A DNA stretch of 64,000 nt from Solen grandis (lineage: Eukaryota; Mollusca; Bivalvia; Adapedonta; Solenidae): positions 68,796,840 through 68,860,839 of the forward strand of contig CM037777.1 of the NCBI GenBank assembly GCA_021229015.1, read 5' to 3'. The position numbers and the translations under genes are program-made. The notes beneath the pieces were generated by a model. That model was not told where the DNA came from. It saw only the letters and a program-made list of their open reading frames with translations, and did not search any database. Below are positions 57,501-64,000 of the stretch, piece by piece. Every line of letters starts with the position of its first letter. The stretch's first letter is position 1.

Positions 57501-59054
57501 GCTAATTCGCCTTGATAAAAACATTCCAACATGTCGTGAAAATTAAAGTTGCAATATCTATAAAATTCTCATTATGCGAGCTAATAAATTGACAAGTGTT
57601 AAAATATCTGATCAATGCGAATAAAAAAATGTCGACTTAGCACAAAACATGTCATTAAATGAAGGCCCTTTAACGTTTCCGTACTTGTTTAATCAACAAT
57701 ACTTAATAACTTAAGATAATGTAGTGAAAACTTAGTAAAACTTTTTTCTGATGGTTAGATATTAGTCTTTATCTAACTTGACCAAATTATCATTGTCATT
57801 AACATTGTTTCTAGGTTTAATAAGGAATACTAAATTGATTCCAAACCCGTATGTGTTTCAGTTTAGGTAATGGAGCATAAGGTAATCACGTGTGCAAAAT
57901 AACTTGAAAAACAAGAGGGCCATAGAGGCCCTGGTTCGCTCACCTGAGTTTAGGGTTACCAAAGGAACATCTGTACTAAAACATTTTGAAATATAGCCAG
58001 TAGCTTTGAAGGAGATGATTTTTAAAGTTTTCATTTTTTTTCTTTCCGTTGCCAAGGCAACCAGAGTTTAAAATGGATCAAATTCATTTTAACAACTTTT
58101 GTGAAGGTTTACCCAAGAATGATCCCTGCCAAGTTTAATCAAATTCTGTCCAGGGGTTTCAGAGGAGATGTCGTTTAAATTTTCACCAAATACATTTAAG
58201 GCAAATTAGCCCCGCCCCTGGACGCCATGTTTTTTACGGATCGAAACAATTTTAGCAATCTTGGTAGAGAGTTATCAAATACCAAAAGAACATCTGTACT
58301 AATACATTTTGAAATCTGGCCAATAGTTTTGAAGGAGATGAGTTTTAAGTTTTCATATTTTTTCTTTCTATTGCCATAACAACCAGAGTTCTATTTGGAT
58401 CAAGTTTATGTTAGCAACTTTTGTGAAGGTTCACCTAAGGATCATCCCTGCCAAGTTTATTAAAATTCTGTCCAGCAGTTTCAGAAGAGCTGTCGTTTAA
58501 AGGAAATTGTTGACGACGCAAGACGACGGACGCCCACAAAATCTCACCTTGAGCACAAAGTGCTCAGGTGAGTGAGTTAAAAAGGTGTAAAGACACTGGC
58601 CAACCTCACTTGGTGCTACATTACTTCACAAATTAACTTTTTGCAATTATGATACTGTAAATTCATTAATCTTCCTGGAGGACAAAGTGGATGAATTTCC
58701 TACGATTTTTAATCCCCACGAAAATGTAAATTTAATAGACCACACGTTTTCTAAACAATGAGTCCACGAATAAATGTACCAACAACATTGACATCTTTGT
58801 CAATTCCACGAAATTCAGTGTCCAAGAAAATAAATGATTTTACACTAGGTGAACACGAGGTGCTGAATCAATTAAATATTGACTATGGTGTCAAAAGTAA
58901 AAAATAATTTCATCGTGTCAAAAGTAAAAAATAATTTCATTATACAAATATAAATTTCAAACTTAGGACGGAACATATAAAATCTGCTTACATTTTGTAG
59001 TTATCCCTCGACACGTTACGTTCATGCTGTACATCGGTTAACTGTTTTTGTAAC
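45149..59054 (-). CDS. Multi-exon coiled-coil protein gene (partial; Mieap-like?)
   Basis: Six exons on the minus strand join in frame: 58992-59054, 54689-54751, 52287-52340, 51403-51453, 50961-51110 and 45149-45341. All five introns interrupt the codon after its second base and all have GT...AG ends, so the model is self-consistent. The predicted part is ~190 residues: a long charged coiled coil (heptad-rich, e.g. KQLTDVQHERNVSRDN, LERNNKHYEKEKARLHSEL, IKDLRHLYTELQQKYKDL) followed by DLGDPNRPTKL and MFSEIYDNEWTEAFEEL. The last segment loosely recalls the start of the Mieap (SPATA18) C-terminal domain (SRFSDSYSQA in the human protein), which would suggest a mitochondrial quality-control role; this is a weak inference. 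N-terminal and C-terminal exons were not found. Introns are filled with repeats, including two SINEs. Confidence 0.75.
45447..45498. repeat. (AT)26 microsatellite
   Basis: Pure AT tract in the intron between exons E and F of the minus-strand gene. Confidence 0.97.
45680..46850 (+). repeat. Dispersed noncoding repeats; one element with both ends
   Basis: 45680-45960 and 46510-46680 are 'TTTTGACCC.../TGATTTGAACAAACTT' units. From 45961 (TACAAGAGGGTCATGATGG...CGCTCACCTG) to 46516 (CTCAAGTGAGCTAAAAA) lies an element of the 'GGGCCATGATGGCCC' family with three internal units of TTTTAGCTCTGGTGGCCAT and GTACCACCTA...GATCATTCCTGT, spaced about 150 bp. No coding capacity. Confidence 0.75.
46900..47097 (+). 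other. Orphan 66-codon open frame, possible terminal exon
   Basis: It opens after an AG at 46898-46899 (GTTATAG) with no ATG near, and reads AQKIILKYKTLKVYRTHGFK, VIFQPEYIILGSSILSRIDS and so on to QPQIDPLDFQKPSKTLN, stop at 47098-47100. GAATAAA lies near 47216. The composition is protein-like (a TPAEAADVTQPQIDPLDFQK stretch in AT-rich DNA), but no family is recognised and the polypyrimidine tract is poor. It could be the last exon of an intronic gene, or a transposon remnant. Confidence 0.3.
47271..47700. repeat. TGTCGTGTGTCG-rich quasi-palindromic repeat, 290-bp direct duplication
   Basis: Words GTGTCGTG, ACGACACACGACA and CGCATTGTCGTG recur in both orientations. The block ATTTGC-CGCTATAATGTCG begins at 47271 and again at 47561, exactly 290 bp apart, so the region is one and a half copies of a direct repeat. 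It is far richer in CpG than its surroundings. Confidence 0.75.
48024..48527 (+). pseudogene. LINE C-terminal domain (zf-RVT-like tail)
   Basis: 167 codons reading YIQWFQTRIIHRNLATNSLL, then NSCTFLHIFCECCFIKPLLD, then FKRYIYLCKRKKIIPTNIVL. WFQxRIIHRxLATNxxLYKM with a CTF...HIFCEC knuckle is the tail of L1/Tx1-type LINE ORF2 (family knowledge). One Cys pair of the knuckle seems deleted. Only this 3' piece is present; the RT is absent upstream. It lies in the big intron between exons E and F. Confidence 0.7.
49390..49641 (-). mobile_element. tRNA-derived SINE, family A, 12-bp TSD
   Basis: Target duplications CAATATAAGTTA at 49378-49389 and 49642-49653, perfect. The A box is partly mutated (TTGCCGAGAAGG) and the B box reads GAGTTCGAATCCCGG. 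Confidence 0.93.
49914..50168 (-). mobile_element. tRNA-derived SINE, family A, 13-14-bp TSD
   Basis: Target duplications CAGCCATAATTGT at 49901-49913 and 50169-50181. The A box is TGGCCGAGCGAT and the B box GGCTTCGAATCCCGG. The body has CTACCCGGGTACTTCTGTGT where other copies have CCCGGATGCTTCCGTGC, so it is a different subfamily. Confidence 0.92.
50961..51110 (-). CDS. Coiled-coil gene, exon E
   Basis: 150 bp between ATATTTACAG and donor CTGAG|GTGAGA. It encodes DCNKKAQEIINWNAHCKGLG then QTIKDLRHLYTELQQKYKDL and DDDRESLLL. It is open in one frame only when joined to exons D and F. Confidence 0.82.
51403..51453 (-). CDS. Coiled-coil gene, exon D
   Basis: 51 bp between CATATTTCAG and donor GAAAAG|GTAAGA. 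It encodes LHSELKRFNETICELK. Confidence 0.78.
51540..51700 (+). repeat. Single unit of the 'TGATTTGAACAA' dispersed repeat
   Basis: TTTTTGACCCCAGAGCCATG, ATTTGAACAAGCTTAGAAAA, CCACTAGGCCA and CTTGTGGTTTCTGACAAGAA in the order seen at 45830-45940 and 62420-62530. Confidence 0.75.
52287..52340 (-). CDS. Coiled-coil gene, exon C
   Basis: 54 bp between TTTATTTTTCAG and donor GCAAG|GTAAGC. It encodes TTEALERNNKHYEKEKA. Confidence 0.75.
52341..54688. other. Intron of the coiled-coil gene; no feature recognised
   Basis: AT-rich. I see no exon with good acceptor, donor and the shared codon phase between exons B and C, and none is needed because B and C join in frame. Confidence 0.5.
54689..54751 (-). 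CDS. Coiled-coil gene, exon B
   Basis: 63 bp between TTTTTCTCGTAG and donor AAAAG|GTAATC. It encodes TSQNLNASENQRIEAEANVK. Same length and phase as exon A, as if by exon duplication. Confidence 0.72.
55385..55880 (+). mobile_element. SINE-like repeat, family B, with internal insertion
   Basis: First part, 55385-55620, matches 29625-29840 (GTGTTGGGTTTAACGTTCCA, CCGACAGTATT, GAGACAGATA, CTGACACCGGGCCAACCAGT). The tRNA-like end (GTCGCGGCTGGGGATCGGAC..CCTTCAGCTCCC, a reversed B-box region) is at 55800-55870. About 165 bp of AT-rich sequence separate the two, probably an insertion. Confidence 0.65.
55881..57907. repeat. Diverged dispersed repeat fragments; no gene
   Basis: GACGGACGGACAGAC-type tracts are at 56395-56445, poly-G at 56557-56579, and 'AATTTTGACCAAAATTTAAAG' units near 56840. 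GACGACGACGCAGCGATC then GACGAGCTAAAG at 56990-57045 is a family tail. CAATTTATATAGCTCGC/GCGAGCTAATAAATTG and AAAGGCCCTTCAATTAATGACATG/CATGTCATTAAATGAAGGCCCTTT form a long inverted pair (57320-57420 against 57575-57675). Confidence 0.6.
57908..58581 (+). repeat. Complete short copy of the 'GGGCCATGATGGCCC' element
   Basis: It starts AAAACAAGAGGGCCATAGAGG-CCCTGGTTCGCTCACCTGAG and ends CTCACCTTGAGCACAAAGTG-CTCAGGTGAGTGAGTTAAAAA. It holds two ~300-bp double units (AACATCTGTACTAA, TTGAAGGAGATGA, GCAACCAGAGTT, AACTTTTGTGAAGGTT, TGTCCAG-GTTTCAGA). The GAGCAC...GTGCTC hairpin at the end is shared with 2345-2370. Confidence 0.8.
58992..59054 (-). CDS. Coiled-coil gene, exon A (first recognised)
   Basis: 63 bp between TTATTTCGTAG and donor AAAAT|GTAAGC. 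It encodes LQKQLTDVQHERNVSRDNYK with split codons at both ends. Exon length is a multiple of three, equal to three heptads of a coiled coil. Confidence 0.75.
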
Positions 59055-62000
59055 CTACGAAATAATAAAAATACAAATATCAAGATAAAAAATCTTTGAT
59101 TTTTTATACTCAACGTATGTTATTATAAGTGTTATTTTGAATTTTAAATAATTCAAATGCAAACTACTCTTTACAAAATATCTGAAAAAAGTTCATTTTA
59201 ATTCAAACAAACTCTTTTGGAAACGAACCATGCACACAATTTGTCAACAGACACATTCAGACGAACGAAGAGACATACAAGCAGGCAGGAGGGCAGACAG
59301 ACTAGACCCACCTTGAGATGAGATATATTCCAACTCAAAACAAACTCATTTTCTTTTTATCTTATGCTAACTGATGACGAAAGAATGGTACTAGTTTGTG
59401 TAATCTTTCATTTTCATACGCGGATGTATTTATATTCTTTTGAATACAGATTTTGTCCGCCATATTGGATAGTCGTGACGAGAAAAAAGTCAGACATTTA
59501 TTAATTGGATTTATGTGTTTACTTAACACTGTCAGACAAAAATAATAAGCCTATTTTGATACATTGATTAGTAAATTCATCAACACTACAGATAAAAAAA
59601 AGTTCCGGCATATACATAAAATAAAACTCAAAATCTACCCTTTTTGAATAAATCCTGATTTAGTAGTGCCATATCATCATGAATCAATCTTGACCATGTT
59701 TTCACACGTTTAAATCAACACTTAATAACTTAAGATATTAAAGTTTTCTCATATTCGAACTCAGACTTACTGGTACGATATAAACCAATCTATAACTTAT
59801 AACAAAGATTGTATTTTTAATAACATTGTGTCCAGGTTAAATAAGGACTACTAAATTGATGCTAAACCCACAGGCATTTCAATTTTAAGATCTACGTTTA
59901 GATTTATTTTTGTAGTGGGCCAAAACATTACTTCACATATCAAATTTGACTTAGCAATTTTGGAAGATGACCTTAAGATGATCACTTTAAGTTTGAATCT
60001 TACCTTTGAAATGACGTCGATTTCGACGTCAAAACAGACGTTTTTGTGAGATTTAGGGTGTGAGCAAAAAAATCGTCGTTTAATTCTTGTTTCGATTTAT
60101 GTAGAAATAAATTTCTTGTTACCTTAAAGAGGATGAATTTGCCTTTCCGAGAATGTAAATTTCATACGTAAGTTTTTAATCAATTTCCCGTCAGGAAATT
60201 TCATCCGGAAATTTAGCGGATGAAAATATACCATAATTGTTCTCATTTTTATTTTCAGGAAAAAATACCCGACAGATTTTAATATAAATAAATTTCGTTT
60301 AGCAAAACCCTTGAACAAGAGTGCCAGTGCTGCCACAATATACGCCGCCACAAAATATAAAGACATAGAAGGTCCTTTTAATTATTGCTTTTAATTTTTC
60401 TGTAAGCATAAGCTCATAATGAAGTCTGTGAGACCAATTTATTTAGCTGAACAGAGATAGAACCCTAAAAAGGCTTCCAATATGAAAGTAGGTCAAATAG
60501 CAGTATTAATATGAATCCTTTTTTCTTTCTCCGCATTACTCTTGCAAAAATCACTGTACCAGAAAATTCCTGCTTTATGCACTTTTACCTGTTTAGAAAC
60601 TTGAGTTATGTTTTCAAGAGACCATGTTTAGAAATAAATAACTATTGCAAATATTGATGAACATCAAAATCCCTGCTTTGTGCATATCTACCCAGTATAG
60701 TAATGACATTGTCCAAGTTTTGAAAAAATAGGTCAGAAACATACAAGGAATTGCATTAACAAGGCTAAAATATAAAACAGCTACAGAGACTAAGTTTCAA
60801 GGGACACAAATCTTGTAAAAATCTATGAAACGGAAAATCACCACTTCGTGCACATCTACCCGTTATAGTAATGCCACTGATCAAGTTTTGAAATGATTCG
60901 TTCAGAAATTTAGGAGGAGTTGCGTTCACAAGATATGGACGAACGGACGTACGTACGGACGGACAGACGGAGAAGATGACGCCAATATACGACCGCCTCC
61001 GGCCGCATATAAAAAATAATTATGAAATTTAAAGAAAATCTATTCATAACTTATAAATGTTTCTCTACGGTCGAGCCTTAGGGCGCTTAATGACGACGTC
61101 AGAACGGACGTTTTGCGACTTTAATAGCCTGTTCGAACAATTCATGTTTTGTTAAAGTTGAAATAATAATAAAAAATAATACCTTCATATATTTCAATTG
61201 AAAGAATTCGGTAGAATGTTAACAAACAAATAACAATCAACGTTTAAATAGTTCAAGCATACATTTGAAATTTTAATTTTTCCAAAAAATTTTTTATAAC
61301 TTCAAGTATTATATCTTTCCTATAATCATTACTGATATCAAGGAAAACGATGACAATAACAGTGACAAAATCATTGATGGACATAACAATTTTGTTTCAT
61401 GATATATATTAATAACCACTTATAATGACAATATCACAATAAGTAAAAATAAAAAAAAATAAATATATGAAAGTTATTTACTCATTGTCTTAACTACTTT
61501 AATAAAGGTAAAAATAGCATAGTTGAACATTGATATAAATTACCAAAGTCTGTTTCACAAAGCTAGCAACATCAGGATATAATCAATGTAACCGTGGTCA
61601 TTATTACGGTTTATAACTGTTATTTGCTGAGAAAGACCATCAGACATACAAATATCGTATATTCGAAGAGCCACCGACGCACCGCAGATCCCTTCATGAA
61701 TGTGTTTAGCAACTGGATCTCGAACTTTGAGAGTCTGCGTCTATCGCAATGCCGTATATATCATGATTTATTGGCTTTCGATATGAAGATCGTGTTTGAG
61801 AATTTCTCTAAAGTCATTACTGACCTTGATGATTGACTTCCAGTTTGTAACTCTTCGAGAATGTCGATTCAGGAATACTGAGATTTATACATACTCACAG
61901 CGGTCAGGGCGTATGTTAGCCTTTTTTCTTCAACAGACTTTTTTTATTTGTTTTTTTACATATGTTTAGTAAAAAAAAACATGTGCTGAATACGAAAATG

Positions 62001-62230
62001 AAAGGTCACCGAGCTCGTTTTTAGGCTACGTTTATATATCCACGGTAACTTCTTTTGATAAATACCTAATACGTACATGTACATGTATATCTATCTCTCT
62101 TTAAAAATGTAAAATAGAGGACACGCATACTAATAGTTCATTCATGATAGTCCATTTACCTGAATGAACGATTGAAATATCCTCAGGTACTTCATTTTTT
62201 TTTTGCAGAAATGGAGAAAAAAACAAAACA
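59055..62230. other. Upstream side of the coiled-coil gene; no exon secured
   Basis: A weak frame at 61594-61836 (+) reads RKTIRHTNIVYSKSHRRTAD and NWISNFESLRLSQCRIYHDL. The minus strand over it is also open in places, so strand and reality are undecided. A repeat unit with 'TGCACATCTACCC..TATAGTAATG' occurs twice at 60660-60730 and 60845-60900 and closes with GGACGTACGTACGGACGGAC near 60945. 60075-60165 is an inverted copy of the window's last 86 bases. Confidence 0.4.
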
Positions 62231-62234
62231 AAAA

Positions 62235-63110
62235 AAAACAAGAGGGCCAAGATGGCCCCGATTCGCTCACCTGAGAAATATTGCTTCCATTGCCTTTTAC
62301 AACATAGTCATACTGAATACAAAATCCATGCAGAAGAAAAGCAAAATAAACTTAATTCCACACAAAAAGTTTACATGTGGTCAGAAGAAAAAAGTTAACT
62401 CTAGCGTGGGACCCTTTTTGACCCCATGGCCATGATTTGAAAACTTGGTTCAGGTCCACAAAGCCATGTTACATACCAAATATCTAAACTCATGACCTTG
62501 TGGTTTTTGACAAAATCTTTCCTATGTAAGTCTATGTAAAATCAAGTGAACCCTGGGGCGGGGCCAATTTTGACCCCAGAACCATGATTTGAACATACTT
62601 GATTGATATCCATAAGGCAATGTTACATATCATATATCTAAACTCTAGGCATTGTGATTTTTGAGAAGAAGATTTTTCTAGATTTTCCTATTTAAGCCTG
62701 TGTAAAACCAAGTGACCCCCGCGGCGGGGCCAATTTTGTCCCCAGGGCCATGATTTGAAAAAAAATCCTGGTAGATGTTCATAAGGCCATATTACACACT
62801 AAATATCTTAACTCCATGCCTTATGGTTTCTGAAAAGATTTTTCTAGTCAATTTCTATATAAGTCTATGTTAAATCAAGTGACGGGGGGGGGGGGGGGGG
62901 GGGCAAATTTTGACCCCTTATAGTTTATGACAATGATTAACTGTTGCATACGTCCTTAAAACAATTTATATTTAAATTTTCTAACTCAAGGCCTTGTGGT
63001 TTCTGAGAAGAAGATTTTTATATTTTTTCCTTTATAAGCTAATACTTTACAAATCATTGCAATGATTAACTGTTGCATACGCCCTTAAAACAATTTATAT
63101 TTAAATTTTC
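62235..63110 (+). repeat. 'GGGCCATGATGGCCC'-headed element with TGATTTGAAC units
   Basis: The head ACAAGAGGGCCAAGATGGCC-CCGATTCGCTCACCTGAG at 62239 is followed by four units of about 150-170 bp (TTTTGACCCCA, GCCATGATTTGAA, CATGTTACATA-CAAATATCTAAACTC, CTTGTGGTTT-TGA, TAAGTCTATGTAAAATCAAG). A G20 run at 62884-62903 replaces the usual GGGGCGGGG. No clear tail is seen. Confidence 0.75.
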
Positions 63111-63174
63111 TTTTTATCGTTAATAACATAGATAGTAGTGGTAGTTAAACGTAATGATTATCATGATAATCATA

Positions 63175-63180
63175 GTGATG

Positions 63181-63216
<36 letters not shown>

Positions 63217-63340
63217 GAAGATGTTGTTTAAGCAGCAATCAAATCAGCAGTAGTAGTATAAGCAATATTAGTAGCAGAAGTGTAAGTAATGGTAGTAGTA
63301 GCGGTAGTATAAGCAACAGTAGAAGCAGCAGTAGTAAATA
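63175..63340. repeat. (GGT)n(AGT)n imperfect trinucleotide tract
   Basis: Runs of GGT and AGT with AGC interruptions. The Ser-rich frame over it is a repeat translation, not a gene. Confidence 0.9.
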
Positions 63341-63914
63341 CGAAAGAGAGCTTAACCAATAGGAATAGTATAATTGAAAATGGAAATACAGTCTCATGGG
63401 TGTGATCGGATAAATTCTTATTACTCTTATGTTTTTTAATTGATGATTAAAAAACAGCCCGATAGATTATTTTTATATTTCATAAGGTTCCTGTTGTTTT
63501 AAGAATACTCTGCTCTGAACGTAAATTCTTTAAAAAAAATACAGGGAATAAAATTAGTTTTGAAGACGTTTTCTCGAGTTATTTTTCATATCAAAATCCC
63601 CCCCCCTTTTTCTGCTTTTTTTTTTCCAGAAAAAAAAAAATAACATAGGAAATTTACATAATTTGAAAGACTTATTCATCCGTATTGATTTGACCGGCGA
63701 TTCCAATTATAAAAGGAAGAGAAAATGTCAGAAACGATCATCTTGTCATCTTGACGTCGACAGTGATCAGCCAAGCGCGAGACCTTTTTGCAGTGTTACT
63801 TAATTATAATTCATGTTAAAAAACGGTCCGATCGATTTTCTTTAATTTCATAATTACTTTATTTCAGGACTGTGCTAAACAATGCAAATTATTAATATAA
63901 ATATATCGGGTAAT

Positions 63915-64000
63915 ATTTCCTTTAAAACGGAATTTACATCCTCGGAAAGGCATTTCATTCTCTTTAAGTTTACAAAAGATATTTTTTATAAATCGAAACA
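63915..64000. repeat. Inverted partner of 60075-60165 at the window edge
   Basis: GAATTTACATCCTCGGAAAGGC, TTCATTCTCTTTAAG and TAAATCGAAACA match the reverse complement of 60075-60160 (GAAATTTACATTCTCGGAAAGGC, TTCATCCTCTTTAAG, TAAATCGAAACA). It is cut by the window end. Confidence 0.75.

Noticed and set aside
60000..60130. Extra minus-strand exons ending at CAAAG|GTAAGA and TTTAAG|GTAACA
   Set aside because: No matching acceptor or coiled-coil text, and the second site lies in the inverted repeat shared with the window end.
61594..61836. 80-codon + frame upstream of the coiled-coil gene
   Set aside because: The opposite strand is also partly open with equally plausible residues and no splice or start evidence decides; left unassigned.
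63138..63362. Ser-rich 74-codon frame
   Set aside because: Trinucleotide microsatellite translation.

Overview
The window looks like nuclear DNA of a mollusc, most likely a bivalve. It is AT-rich and intron-rich, crowded with decayed retrotransposons and simple repeats, and carries tRNA-derived SINEs and 'ACAAGAGGGCC.../...GTGAGCTAAAAA' repeats of a type I associate with bivalve genomes. There is a 100-base N gap at 40963-41062. This assignment is inference; no ribosomal or mitochondrial marker is present.

Host genes are few. An intact single-exon class A (rhodopsin-like) GPCR lies on the minus strand at 18941-20161, probably preceded by an intron. Six minus-strand exons between 45149 and 59054 join without a frame break (all junctions in the same phase) into a coiled-coil protein followed by a conserved helical segment. 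It may belong to the mitochondria-eating protein (Mieap/SPATA18) group, but that identity is weak, and both ends of the gene lie outside what I can recognise.

The rest is mostly mobile DNA. At 1-9.4 kb, two ~450-bp inverted arms enclose a + strand LINE broken by another repeat and a SINE that is itself split by a solo LTR. At 14.2-15.6 kb lies a decayed Penelope-like element with a hammerhead-like motif downstream. At 22.7-24.9 kb is the best preserved LINE. At 28.4-32.2 kb, a TIR-bounded segment carries a minisatellite built from TIR-like sequence, itself interrupted by a hAT-like fragment with a recognisable first exon. At 33.3-38.5 kb, a 5.16-kb segment has a perfect 25-bp TIR, an AAAT target duplication and a DDE integrase pseudogene. 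At 42.2-44.2 kb is another LINE, hit by a SINE. At 45.7-50.5 kb and 56-63 kb are noncoding repeat families with conserved ends.

The elements are nested (SINE in LINE, LTR in SINE, SINEs in a noncoding repeat, LINE fragment and simple repeats inside the DNA transposon), so insertion order can be read in several places. The most unusual object is the TIR/TSD-bounded element with an IS3/retrovirus-like DDE integrase at 33333-38491.
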